In this document: piece by piece, positions 10,000-17,910 of the stretch
Layout: each line of letters starts with the position of its first letter
Numbering within the stretch: position 1 is the first letter of the stretch
Assembly (NCBI GenBank): GCA_963797265.1
Contig: CAWCOY010000006.1
Location: 186,001-250,000, forward strand
From: DASUPK01 sp963797265
Lineage (GTDB): Bacteria > Actinomycetota > Thermoleophilia > Solirubrobacterales > 70-9
Length of the DNA: 64,000 nt
Direction of reading: 5' to 3'
Translations under genes and position numbers: made by a program
The notes under the pieces: generated by a model
Databases searched by the model: none
What the model saw: only the letters and a program-made list of their open reading frames with translations
What the model was told of the DNA's origin: nothing

Positions 10000-10779
10000 G
10001 TGGAGTGGGGTCAGGGCCGATACGAGCGGATCGCCGAGCAGCTCCTCCCCGCAGCCGAGGTAGTGGTCGAGAGCGCGCAGCTCTCGCCCGGTGAGTGGGT
10101 GGTCGATGTCGGCTGCGGGACGGGTAACGCCGCCCTGCTCGCGGCCGAGCAGGGCGCACGGGTCACCGGAGTCGATCCTGCGCAGCGGCTGCTCGACGTC
10201 GCCGCGGCGACCGTGGCGGAACGCGGGTTCGAGGCCAACTTCCTGCCCGGGGAGGCGGCGGCAATACCCCTTGATGACGACAGCGCCGACGTCGTCCTCT
10301 CGGTCTTCGGTGTGATCTTCGCGCCCGACCCGCAGTCGGCCGCCGTCGAGATCGACCGAGTCAGCGCGCCGGAGGCATGGCTCCTGCTCGCGGCCTGGAT
10401 TCCCGGTGGCCCGATCTCAGACGCGGTCCGCCTCTCGCGCCGGACGATGGCGGAGATCCTCGGTCAGCCGCCACCGTCTCCACCCTTCCCCTGGCACGAG
10501 CACGATGCGCTCTCCGACCTTTTCGCGCCGCGCGGGTTCTCGGTCTCGATCACCGAGCACAGCCTCGCCTTCGGCGCCCCCTCGGTCGACGAGTTCATGC
10601 GCGTCGAGGGAGAGAATCACCCGCTCGCGATCGCGGCGCGACCGGTGCTCGAGAGCGCAGGCCGCGCTGAGGAGGTACGCGAGGGGATGCGCCGGATCTA
10701 CGAGAAGGGCAACGAGGACCCGACGGCGTTCAGGGTGACGAGCAACTACGTGGTCGCGACGCTCACGCGGTCGGCTTGA
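10000..10779 (+). CDS. Class I SAM-dependent methyltransferase
   Basis: A 259-residue soluble methyltransferase of the Methyltransf_11/UbiE-like type. Motif I is WVVDVGCGTGNAALLAAEQGARVTGVD; motif II is DSADVVLSVFGVIFA, and the post-II helix carries the EIDRV segment. The C-terminal region (HDALSDLFAPRGFSVSITEHSLAF) resembles class I enzymes acting on small molecules. The acceptor is unknown. I use the GTG at 10000 because it follows the end of the LysE frame by two bases and gives the usual VEWGQGRYERIAEQL start; upstream frame is non-coding. Its 3' end overlaps the convergent DUF5519 gene by 17 bases. Confidence 0.87.
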   Translation: MEWGQGRYERIAEQLLPAAEVVVESAQLSPGEWVVDVGCGTGNAALLAAEQGARVTGVDPAQRLLDVAAATVAERGFEANFLPGEAAAIPLDDDSADVVLSVFGVIFAPDPQSAAVEIDRVSAPEAWLLLAAWIPGGPISDAVRLSRRTMAEILGQPPPSPPFPWHEHDALSDLFAPRGFSVSITEHSLAFGAPSVDEFMRVEGENHPLAIAARPVLESAGRAEEVREGMRRIYEKGNEDPTAFRVTSNYVVATLTRSA

Positions 10780-11128
10780 CCGCGGCCTCGGAGGGCAACC
10801 CGTAGCGAGCGACGATGCGGTCGTAGTTGGTCCGCATCATCTCGATCACGTCGTCGATGTCCTCCTGGCTCTCGATCCTGCGCGCCGCCATCGCGTTCTT
10901 GCCCGGGAACACCGGGTGATCGACGACCATCCCACGGTCCCGGAGGCTCGCGCCGAGATCCTTCCCGAAGGCGAAGTGGGCGGCGTGGTCACCATGCAGA
11001 TGGCCGACCTCGTGCGTGTTGACGTAGAAGCCCCACTCCCCCCGCTTTCCGTACCCCGCCTCGACACCGGGCCAGGCGGTGACGGTGTCCGTGATCTGCT
11101 GGCTGGGCCTTCGCATCTCTTCACTCAC
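10763..11128 (-). CDS. Luciferase-domain (DUF5519) protein
   Basis: A 121-residue protein resembling the small domain family called Luciferase/DUF5519: a central GEWGFYVNTHEVGHLHGDHAAHF stretch, then RIESQEDIDDVIEMMRTNYDRI. The name is historical and bacterial members have no proven reaction. The GTG at 11128 follows GGAGGT with a 6-base gap. Its promoter region holds a SoxR-type palindrome placed in a 19-base spacer between TTGACT and TAGTTT, so I infer redox control by the divergent SoxR-like protein. Confidence 0.75.
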   Translation of the reverse strand: MSEEMRRPSQQITDTVTAWPGVEAGYGKRGEWGFYVNTHEVGHLHGDHAAHFAFGKDLGASLRDRGMVVDHPVFPGKNAMAARRIESQEDIDDVIEMMRTNYDRIVARYGLPSEAAVKPTA

Positions 11129-11159
11129 TCTGGGACCTCCTGCGACGTCGGTTCTCTAC

Positions 11160-11190
11160 AAACTACAAGTTCAAGTGAGCTTGAAGTCAA
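11160..11190 (-). promoter_or_regulatory. MerR/SoxR-type operator-promoter
   Basis: The palindrome TTCAAGTGAGCTTGAA lies at 11170-11185 (6-base arms, 4-base centre). Its core closely resembles the E. coli SoxR site core TCAAGTTAACTTGA. On the minus strand it sits between TTGACT (11190-11185) and TAGTTT (11165-11160) with a 19-base spacer, the stretched spacing that MerR-family activators correct by twisting DNA. The promoter points to the DUF5519 gene; the plus-strand SoxR gene starts at or just after it, so autoregulation is also likely. Confidence 0.75.
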
Positions 11191-11666
11191 GCGCGAATCG
11201 TGCTTACCTGCACCAGGTCAACGACCTGCTCACCATCGGCGAAGTGGCGACGCGGAGTGGTGTCGCCGCCTCCGCCCTGCGGTTCTACGAGGACCGCGGG
11301 CTGATCGGCTCCGAGCGCGCCGGCTCCGGACACCGTCGCTACCAACGGGCCGTGCTTCGCCGAATCGCCTTCATCGTCTTCGCCCAGCGGATCGGGCTGA
11401 CCCTCGACGAGATCAAGGCGGAGCTCGACAAGCTGCCCGGGGATCACGCACCCAACCGCGTCGACTGGTCGCGCCTCTCGGCCGGCTGGACCTCACGAAT
11501 CGACGAGCGGATCGCGGAGCTCGAGCGGCTGCGCGCCGGGCTCACGGAGTGCATCGGCTGCGGCTGCCTCTCGCTCGACCGCTGCCAGCTCGCCAATCCG
11601 GGCGATCGCGCCGGGCGCTCGGGCCCCGGGCCCCGTTACTGGGTCGGCGACCCCCGCCCCGCCTAG
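11175..11666 (+). CDS. soxR: SoxR-type redox-sensing MerR regulator
   Basis: A MerR-family regulator: LLTIGEVATRSGVAASALRFYEDRGLI is the winged-helix DNA-binding domain, followed by a dimerisation helix and CIGCGCLSLDRCQL, the CX2CXCX5C ligand set for the [2Fe-2S] cluster that defines SoxR. In actinobacteria SoxR senses redox-active metabolites. The start is uncertain. GTG at 11175 lies inside the operator palindrome, and the next options are TTG at 11181 or CTG at 11208; none has a clear ribosome-binding site, so a leaderless mRNA is possible. The stop shares CTAG with murJ. Function is well supported by the cysteines and the nearby operator. Confidence 0.9.
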   Translation: MSLKSSANRAYLHQVNDLLTIGEVATRSGVAASALRFYEDRGLIGSERAGSGHRRYQRAVLRRIAFIVFAQRIGLTLDEIKAELDKLPGDHAPNRVDWSRLSAGWTSRIDERIAELERLRAGLTECIGCGCLSLDRCQLANPGDRAGRSGPGPRYWVGDPRPA

Positions 11667-13492
11667 ATCCGGCGGACGAGTCGCACGATCTGGTTCGCCT
11701 CCGGGACATGCAGCGCGATCACGGCGCCGAAGTAGGTGGCGAAGCCGGCGGCCAGGGCGACTCCGAGGGAGACGATCTGGGCGATCAGGTCGCGGCCCAG
11801 GGCCTGATCCAGGCCGTACCAGACCAGGTAGCTCACCCCGGCGAGCAGCGCGGCCGCGACGATCACGCGCGCCACCGTCTCGAAGAGGCGGGTGAGCTCC
11901 AGCCCGTGAAGCTGCCTTCGCAGAATCACCGCCTGCGCGACCACACTCGAGATCGTCGCGATCACAGTCGCCGCGACCACCCCTCCCACCCCGAACGGCG
12001 AGTAGAAGGCGAACGAGAAGATGATGTCCACGATCAGGTTCGATCCGGCGACAGCGGTCGGCACCCAGGGGCGCTGCAGGCTGAAGAAGGTGCGGGTCAG
12101 CAGCAGGTAGAGCCCGTTGAAGGGCAGCGAGAAGGCGAACCAGAACAGCGCCTGGGCGACCAGGTGGGTCTGCGCCGCGTCGAACTCGCCGCGCTGATAG
12201 ACGAGCCGGGTCATCGGCACGGAGAGCACCAGGATGACCGCGGCGGCGGGGATCAGCAGGAGGAGGATCTGCCGCATCCCGTTGGACATCGTGGCCCTCA
12301 GGTTGTCCCACTCCTGGCGCGCAGCGAATCGGGCCAGGGTCGGGAAGGCAACGGTCGCGACGGCGACCGAGAAGATCCCCTGGGGCAGCATGTAGATCCG
12401 GAATGCCTTGTCGATCGCGGCGGGGGCCTGATCCGAGACGAGCGTCCCGACGATGCTGTTGAGGAGCAGATCGAAGTTGATCAGCCCGAGGCTGAGCGTC
12501 ACGGGCAGCATCAGGAGGAGCACACGCCGCACGTCCGGCAGGTGCCAGTCGATGTCCCGGGTGAACTTGAACGGCGTGTGCCGGAGGTCCCACGCCGGGA
12601 TCGCGAGCTGGACCACGGTGCCGACGAGCACGCCGATGGCGTAGGCGTAGATGCGGTCGTCGCCGCTGAACGCCGGCTCGAGCAGGACGAGCACCAAGAT
12701 GATCACGACGTTCCAGAAGAACGGCGAGATCGCGAACGCGGCGAAGCGGTCGTAGCTGTTCAGGATCCCCACCACCATTCCCGTCGCCCCGAGCAGGATC
12801 AGGATCGGGAAGAGGATCTGGGACAACGTGACGGTGAGATCGAGGATCTCGCCGCTGAAGCCGGGCGCGAAGATCGGGACGATCAGTGGCGCGGCGAGCA
12901 CGAAGACCGCGGTGACGGCGCCGAGGAGCAGGGTGACCAGGTAGATCAGCGTGGAGGCGAGGCGGAAGGCCTCCCGCTTGTTGCCCTTCTCGAGCTCCTC
13001 GGTGAAGACGGGGACGAAGGCGGCCTGGATGGCAGCGTCCGCGAACAGCGAGCGGACCAGGTTGGGCACCTGGAAGGCGATCGTGAAGGCCGACATCGGC
13101 CCGGTGATGCCGAAGTAGCTGGCGGCGACGATCTCGCGCACCAGGCCGGCCACCCGTGAAAACGCGGTCGCGATCGAGAAGAACGCGGTCGAGCGGCCGA
13201 GGCGTCCCTGGCGCTCGTCGAACTCCGGCGGGACGAACGGGGTGCGCGGCGTCGGCGCAGGAATCGCCATGAACGTCTGTGTGTCCATCGAGACCGCCTC
13301 GTGGCGCTGCTCGATTCGCTCGGCCTCGCATTCGTCGGTCTCCCGGGCGCCCGGATCAACCGCCTGGAATTCCCGCGTCGAGGGATCGAACGGCTCGCGG
13401 GGAACCGGCGGCTCTTCATCAAACGGGTTGCGCCTCGCTCCGCTGCGGCGCACCCTCGCATCATCGTCCCCGCTTTCGCCCCTCTCGGTCAT
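11663..13492 (-). CDS. murJ: Lipid II flippase MurJ
   Basis: A 609-residue polytopic MOP-superfamily protein that flips lipid II for peptidoglycan synthesis. After a 90-residue charged cytoplasmic extension, the core begins STAFFSIATAFSRVAGLVREIVAASYFG, the MurJ helix-1 signature, and PMSAFTIAFQVPNLVRSLFADAAIQAAFVPVF follows; about 14 membrane helices are predicted. The N-terminal extension is unusual: residues 12-26 (ARVRRSGARRNPF) are the translation of a palindromic repeat also found near 15270 and 59750, so the true start may be further in, for example the ATG at the MDTQTFMAIP segment. Convergent with the SoxR gene, divergent from rpsT. Confidence 0.93.
   Translation of the reverse strand: MTERGESGDDDARVRRSGARRNPFDEEPPVPREPFDPSTREFQAVDPGARETDECEAERIEQRHEAVSMDTQTFMAIPAPTPRTPFVPPEFDERQGRLGRSTAFFSIATAFSRVAGLVREIVAASYFGITGPMSAFTIAFQVPNLVRSLFADAAIQAAFVPVFTEELEKGNKREAFRLASTLIYLVTLLLGAVTAVFVLAAPLIVPIFAPGFSGEILDLTVTLSQILFPILILLGATGMVVGILNSYDRFAAFAISPFFWNVVIILVLVLLEPAFSGDDRIYAYAIGVLVGTVVQLAIPAWDLRHTPFKFTRDIDWHLPDVRRVLLLMLPVTLSLGLINFDLLLNSIVGTLVSDQAPAAIDKAFRIYMLPQGIFSVAVATVAFPTLARFAARQEWDNLRATMSNGMRQILLLLIPAAAVILVLSVPMTRLVYQRGEFDAAQTHLVAQALFWFAFSLPFNGLYLLLTRTFFSLQRPWVPTAVAGSNLIVDIIFSFAFYSPFGVGGVVAATVIATISSVVAQAVILRRQLHGLELTRLFETVARVIVAAALLAGVSYLVWYGLDQALGRDLIAQIVSLGVALAAGFATYFGAVIALHVPEANQIVRLVRRI
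13421..13461 (-). repeat. Palindromic repeat, copy A
   Basis: Plus-strand reading begins AAACGGGTTGCGCC and ends GGCGCACCCTCGCAT, so the two ends pair into a near-perfect hairpin (GGGTTGCGCC with GGCGCACCC). The same ends recur at 15249-15290 and 59738-59770, all in the same orientation. This copy lies in the 5' end of the annotated murJ frame. Confidence 0.7.
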
Positions 13493-13511
13493 TGCTCTAT
13501 TCTCTTCGCCG

Positions 13512-13530
13512 CCCCCGACGGGGGTCTTTT
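13512..13530 (+). promoter_or_regulatory. Hairpin hiding the rpsT ribosome-binding site
   Basis: CCCCC (13512-13516) can pair with GGGGG (13520-13524) across a GAC loop, followed by TCTTTT. The GGGGG run is the only Shine-Dalgarno-like sequence for rpsT, 7 bases from the ATG. The structure therefore looks both like a small terminator and like a translational switch, which would fit autoregulation by S20. Structure is seen; regulation is inferred. Confidence 0.5.
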
Positions 13531-13531
13531 C

Positions 13532-13813
13532 ATGGCCAACATCGCGTCACAGAAGAAGCGGAACGCACGCTCAGAGCGAGAGCGGCTCGAGAATCTGCGC
13601 TTTCGAAGCTCCGTGAAGACCCACTTCCGGCGGCTCGAGGCGGCGGCCCAGTCGGGTGATGCGAACGCGGTCGCGGCGGAGCACAAGGCGCTCGTCTCGC
13701 GGATCGACAAGGCGGTCCAGAGGGGCGCCCTGCACCGCAACACCGGCGCCCGCAAGAAGTCCCGTGCGGCGAGCCTCGCCGGCGACGCAGCGCAGACCCA
13801 GGCTCAGGGCTAG
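13532..13813 (+). CDS. rpsT: 30S ribosomal protein S20
   Basis: A 93-residue basic helical protein that binds 16S rRNA in the small subunit. MANIASQKKRNARSERERL and the later SRIDKAVQRGALHRNTGARKKSR are the S20 signatures. The ATG at 13532 is chosen over the longer open frame because it gives the family start exactly. It is transcribed alone on the plus strand between divergent murJ and convergent holA, the usual holA-rpsT arrangement, and shares its TAG stop with holA through CTAG. Its ribosome-binding site lies in a GC hairpin. Confidence 0.97.
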   Translation: MANIASQKKRNARSERERLENLRFRSSVKTHFRRLEAAAQSGDANAVAAEHKALVSRIDKAVQRGALHRNTGARKKSRAASLAGDAAQTQAQG

Positions 13814-14817
13814 AGGGCCCAAGCGAGCGGCTCGGTGTCGTCGGCCTGCAGGCCGATCGCCCGGCGCAGCGTGAGCGTGAAGGCGACTCCCTCTTCGTAG
13901 TCCGATCCGCCGCGCGACCAGAGCTCGAGGTCGGCGAGGGCGCGGATCGAGGCGTCCAGGTCCTCCGGAGAGCGGCCCTTGACCTTCGAGACGAGCATCT
14001 TTGCCGCATACGGGTGCATCGAGAGGCCCTTGGCCACGTCGCTCGCCGGACGGCCGGCCTCCAGTTCGCTCGTTGCCTTGAGCGCCTGACGGAGCCGGGG
14101 CGCGAGGGAATAGACGATCCGGGGAAGGGCCTCACCCTGCGAGACCAGCCGCTCCGCGACGCGCATCGTCTCCGCCTCGTCACCGGCAACGACCGCATCG
14201 GCCAGGGTCCAGATCGCCTCCTCGGACGTGTCGGAGATCATCGCGTCCAGATCGCCGACATCCACGCTGCCACCCTCGCCCGCCCAGAGCGCGAGGCGCT
14301 CGAGCTCGGTCCGAAGGCGCATCGGCCTCGGGCCGAGCCGCTCCACGAGCAGGCGCGCGGCCGTGAGCCCGAGATCGAAGCCGAGCTCGCGCGCATCCGC
14401 GACCAGCTGCTTCGGCAGGTCGCGCGCCCGAGGGAGCTCGAAGGTGAGGAGCTCTCCTCCGGCCTTCTCGACAGCCTTCGCGATCCCGGCCGGCACTTTT
14501 CCGTGGGCGACGAGGGCGACGGTCGTCTCGGGCGGCACCTGCCCGAGCGCCTCGACCGCGCGCTCGGCGTCTGCCTTACCCCAGCCCTCGACTCCATCGA
14601 TCAGGAGGTAGCGGCGCGAGGCGATCAGCGAGATCGCGGCGAGCGAGCCGACCACGGCGTCGATGTCCGGCGAACGGCGCCCGTCGCCCGCCTCGAAGAC
14701 CTCGAGGGCGCCGGGTCCGCCCTCGCGCTCGGCGCGGTCGCGCAGACGACCGCGCGCCCGGGCGATCTTCGCCTCGTCGTCGCCGGCGATCAGGTAGGCG
14801 GGCTTCAGCTCTGACAC
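13810..14817 (-). CDS. holA: DNA polymerase III subunit delta
   Basis: A 335-residue clamp-loader delta subunit that opens the beta sliding clamp. AYLIAGDDEAKIARARGRLRDR is the N-terminal AAA+-like start; RRYLLIDGVEGWGKADAERAVEAL and the lid region with LLVERLGPRPMRLRTELERLALWAG follow, and the C-terminal collar domain ends the protein. Delta has no functional Walker A, and none is seen. Pairing with rpsT and proximity to comEC/comEA follow a widespread gene order. Confidence 0.92.
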   Translation of the reverse strand: MSELKPAYLIAGDDEAKIARARGRLRDRAEREGGPGALEVFEAGDGRRSPDIDAVVGSLAAISLIASRRYLLIDGVEGWGKADAERAVEALGQVPPETTVALVAHGKVPAGIAKAVEKAGGELLTFELPRARDLPKQLVADARELGFDLGLTAARLLVERLGPRPMRLRTELERLALWAGEGGSVDVGDLDAMISDTSEEAIWTLADAVVAGDEAETMRVAERLVSQGEALPRIVYSLAPRLRQALKATSELEAGRPASDVAKGLSMHPYAAKMLVSKVKGRSPEDLDASIRALADLELWSRGGSDYEEGVAFTLTLRRAIGLQADDTEPLAWAL

Positions 14818-14867
14818 GTCGCCGAGTCTAAGGCTGGTCGCAGGCGACTAGATCCTGAGGATGCCGC

Positions 14868-15247
14868 TCACACCCCCTTACAGGTCTGCGGCGCCTTGAG
14901 CGCTCGAATCCTCTGCTTGACCACCTGCGCCTGGTAGGCGCCGGGGAAGGCGGTCTGCGGCAAGTCCACCACGTAGCGGCCCTTGCCATCGGTGCGCTGG
15001 ACCGACAGGAGGGTGGTCGTGGCGCTGGCCGGGTCCGTGTAGAAGACGTTCACCAGGCGGTGCTCCCGGCAGGCGGCCAGGTTCGAGCCACGCGGCCGCT
15101 GAACCGCGTGGGCGAGGGATGGCGCAGCGTGATCTTCGAGCCCCAGACGTGGCCCTTTCTGTGCTTCTTCTTCGCTCCCGCGACCGTCCCGCCCACGCCC
15201 AGCGCGAGGACGGTCACCATCAGCGCGACGCCTGCCCGCACCATCAT
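14868..15247 (-). pseudogene. Small secreted protein, frameshifted
   Basis: The first frame starts at ATG 15247 with a signal peptide (MMVRAGVALMVTVLALGVGGTVAGA) and continues KKHRKGHVWGSKITLRHPSPTRFSGRV. It then breaks near 15085-15095. A second frame continues SNLAACREHRLVNVFYTDP, through a GKGRYVVDLPQTAFPGAYQAQVV stretch, to CKGV and a stop at 14868. The joined product (about 125 residues) looks like a single secreted beta-sandwich domain of the FSG-V-C-R-V-F type common in actinobacterial surface proteins. Function unknown. One base appears missing; error or decay cannot be told apart. Confidence 0.65.
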
Positions 15248-15248
15248 T

Positions 15249-15290
15249 AAACGGGTTGCTCCTCAGCTTCGCTTCCGGGCACCCTCGCAT
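15249..15290 (-). repeat. Palindromic repeat, copy B
   Basis: Plus-strand reading starts AAACGGGTTGCTCCTC and ends GGGCACCCTCGCAT, with GGGTTGC facing GGGCACCC as hairpin arms. It fills almost the whole gap between the end of comEC and the start of the small secreted gene. Matches copies at 13421 and 59738 at both ends. Confidence 0.7.
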
Positions 15291-15294
15291 AAGG

Positions 15295-17634
15295 CTACCC
15301 TCCGCCCGGCGCCACCGTCCAGCGGGAACCGTCAGCCTGGATGTCGATCTCTCCCTGGAGATCCGTCCGGAGGGTGGAAACGCCATGCGTGCGAAGCTCG
15401 GCGAGGGTCGGATTCGCCGGATGCCCGTATGGGTTGCCGGCACCGACCGAGATCACCGCCAGCTTGGGAGCCGACCGGTCGAGCAGCCCGTCCAGCCCTG
15501 AATCCTCGGAGCCGTGATGCGCGACCTTGAGCACGTCCACCGGGCCGGGGTCGATCGGCACTGACTCCGCCTCGGCGTCGCCGGTGAGCAGCATCGAGAA
15601 GTGATGCCAGCGAGCGACGAGCACCAGACAGAGCAGGTTCGGGTCCTCATCGGTCTCCCCGAGGAGCTCGCGCGGCGGCCAGAGCGCGGTCAACTGCAAC
15701 GCACCTGAGTCGATCTCACCGCCCTCTGCGAGCCGGTAGGGCTCGACTCCCGCGCCGAGAGCTGCTCCGCGAAGATCGGGACCGTCGCGGCCGTAGACGA
15801 CCCGATCGACGCGGACCGAGCCGAGGAGCTCCGCGAGGTCGCCCGCGTGGTCTGACTGGTCGTGCGTGATCACGATGGCGGCCAACTTGCGGATGCCCAG
15901 CTCGCCAAGGCGGCCTTCAACTCCATCGTCCGGCGGTCCGGTGTCGACGAGGATCGGATTCGAGTCTGCGGGCTGCAGGAGGATGGAGTCGCCCTGCCCC
16001 ACGTCGAGTACCCGCACGACCAGGCCACCTGCTGACGGTGGTCTTGCGCCGCCCCCGAATGGCCACCACAGCGCCAGACCGACGAGCAGGACCACGGCGG
16101 GCCACGCGATCATCCGCCTCAGAGACCGCCCGTCCGGTCGCGGCACCAGCCGCCCGGGCATCCAGCGCAGCAGCAATTCCATCGCGAGCAGGAGCCCGGC
16201 GTACGCCGCGGCCACCGACCAGACAGAGTCGAGATGGACGGTGAGTAGCGCCCAGTCCGGAGCTGCGAGCCAGTGCGCGACTTGGGCGACATATGCCAGG
16301 CAGAGCGAATCCAGCCAGTTGAGGGGCTCGACCGGGAGGAATAGCGCCTGGCCGGCGATACCGGTCAGCATCCCGAGCCACATCGCCGGCGCGACCGCCG
16401 GAGCCGCCAGCACGTTCGCCGGGAGGGCCGCAGGTGAGAACTGGTCGAACGCGGAGGCCATCAGGGGGGCGGTCGCCACCGTCGCTGAGGCGGTGACCGC
16501 GACGGCCTCAGCCAGAGCGTGGCGTGCCGAGCGGCGCTCCCCATCCCCCGACAGCGCGGTCGCCAGCCGCTTTGCCCAGAGCATGATCCCGATGACAGCG
16601 GCGAAGCTGAGCTGCCAGCCGACGTCCCCGTCGGCCCTCGGGTTGACGGCGAGCGTGGCTCCGGCCGCGAGCAGAACGGCGTACCAGCGGGAGCGGGGCC
16701 GGTCCGCCAGCGCGGCGATCAGGCCGGACGCGCCCATCACGCCCGCCCGTTGGATCGACGGACCGGCGCCGGTAACCGGGACGTAGATCGCGATCAGGCA
16801 GAGTGTCCCAACCAGCCGCGCCCGCAACGGCAGGCCGATCAGCGCCAGCAGGGGCCAGGCGAGAACGCCCAGCAGGATCACGTTCTCGCCACTGACCGCG
16901 AGCAGGTGGGTGAGGTTGGATCGCTGGAAGTCGTCGCGGGTTTGACCGTCGATCCGGTCGTCCTGCCCGAGCACGAACCCCCGAGCCAGCGCCGCCTCCC
17001 TCTCGGGCATCCCTCGCCCGAGCGCCGTCTCGGCGTGCATGCGCACCTCGTCGATCCAGCCGTTGAGACCGCCGCGCCTCCCCTGCTCCCGATCGATCCG
17101 ATCCGCCCGGAGCGTCATTGCGATCCCCTGGCGGCGCAGGTATGGCGCCCGCCACGGCTCCGGCTCCTGCAAGATGCCGACGGCCCGCACCTCCGAGCCG
17201 ACCGGCAGCTCGCCGACCGGCTCTCGAGTGACCATGAGCACCCGCCCGGCCGGCGAGTCGACCCGCACGTCGACCTCGCCGTGGTCGCGGCGTGGCACCG
17301 CCGCGACGAAGCCACTGAGCGACGTATGGACTCCGGCCCGTGCCCGTAGCGCGCCCCGGTCGATTGCGTGGAGCCGCGCCCCGCCTGCCAGCAGTCCGGC
17401 CAGCGCCGCAGTGAGGGCGACGACGGCTAGCCAGGCGAGCGCCTGCCACTGGCCGGTGTCATCGCGTGGACGCAGTCCGGCGAGGGTCATCACCGCGACC
17501 GGCGCGGCACCGATGGCGGACAGCGAGGGATCGGGCGGCGCAAGCGGTGCAAGCGCCAGTCCGGTCGTCGCGCCGGCCAGGGCCGCCAGCCGCCACTCCC
17601 GCGACCACTCTCGCCCTCCTAGGACCCGTTTCAC
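15295..17634 (-). CDS. comEC: ComEC/Rec2 DNA-uptake channel
   Basis: The membrane channel that passes single-stranded DNA during natural transformation. It has the three expected parts. An N-terminal OB/DUF4131-like region lies after two helices. The competence core contains ARGFVLGQDDRI, FQRSNLTHLLAVSGENV and GAGPSIQRAGVMG. The C-terminal metallo-beta-lactamase domain carries VLDVGQGDSILLQ, ITHDQSDHAGDL and VLKVAHHGSEDSG. A GTG at 17715 would add 27 residues but overlaps the well-marked small gene on the other strand, so I prefer the GTG at 17634; neither has a good ribosome-binding site. comEA lies upstream in the same direction. Confidence 0.93.
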   Translation of the reverse strand: MKRVLGGREWSREWRLAALAGATTGLALAPLAPPDPSLSAIGAAPVAVMTLAGLRPRDDTGQWQALAWLAVVALTAALAGLLAGGARLHAIDRGALRARAGVHTSLSGFVAAVPRRDHGEVDVRVDSPAGRVLMVTREPVGELPVGSEVRAVGILQEPEPWRAPYLRRQGIAMTLRADRIDREQGRRGGLNGWIDEVRMHAETALGRGMPEREAALARGFVLGQDDRIDGQTRDDFQRSNLTHLLAVSGENVILLGVLAWPLLALIGLPLRARLVGTLCLIAIYVPVTGAGPSIQRAGVMGASGLIAALADRPRSRWYAVLLAAGATLAVNPRADGDVGWQLSFAAVIGIMLWAKRLATALSGDGERRSARHALAEAVAVTASATVATAPLMASAFDQFSPAALPANVLAAPAVAPAMWLGMLTGIAGQALFLPVEPLNWLDSLCLAYVAQVAHWLAAPDWALLTVHLDSVWSVAAAYAGLLLAMELLLRWMPGRLVPRPDGRSLRRMIAWPAVVLLVGLALWWPFGGGARPPSAGGLVVRVLDVGQGDSILLQPADSNPILVDTGPPDDGVEGRLGELGIRKLAAIVITHDQSDHAGDLAELLGSVRVDRVVYGRDGPDLRGAALGAGVEPYRLAEGGEIDSGALQLTALWPPRELLGETDEDPNLLCLVLVARWHHFSMLLTGDAEAESVPIDPGPVDVLKVAHHGSEDSGLDGLLDRSAPKLAVISVGAGNPYGHPANPTLAELRTHGVSTLRTDLQGEIDIQADGSRWTVAPGGG

Positions 17635-17693
17635 CCAGTGGTCAGGTGGTAGGCGGGACTGAACGCGATCAACGATCGAATGGAGGAGCGACG

Positions 17694-17900
17694 ATGACCT
17701 CGAACCGCGAACCACCAGGGCGCGGGCCGGTTCACAGCGCCCACAGACAATCCAGCCAAGAGGCGCAGCTCGAGCATAGGCGTGCCGAGATGCACGCCTC
17801 CGAGGGTCACGCGGGCAGCATTCCGCGGGGCAATCAGGAGCGCGAGCACGAGCAGCTGGGCCACCGCCACCGTGAGTGGGAACGCGTGCTCGGTCACTGA
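17694..17900 (+). CDS. Small His-rich hydrophilic protein
   Basis: A 68-residue frame starting at ATG 17694 with an excellent GGAGGAG ribosome-binding site 5 bases upstream (17682-17688). The product is strongly charged, rich in His, Glu, Arg and Gln (for example EREHEQLGHRHREWERVLGH), with no hydrophobic segment, and is probably disordered. It lies antisense in the gap between comEA and comEC. No family is recognised; metal or nucleic-acid binding would be a guess. Support comes from the start signals only. Confidence 0.45.
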   Translation: MTSNREPPGRGPVHSAHRQSSQEAQLEHRRAEMHASEGHAGSIPRGNQEREHEQLGHRHREWERVLGH

Positions 17901-17910
17901 CACCCGGGCC

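Noticed and set aside
10916..13159. A 747-residue open frame on the plus strand
   Set aside because: It lies opposite murJ and soxR, has a low-complexity His/Arg/Glu/Asp composition typical of GC-rich antisense frames, and has no domain.
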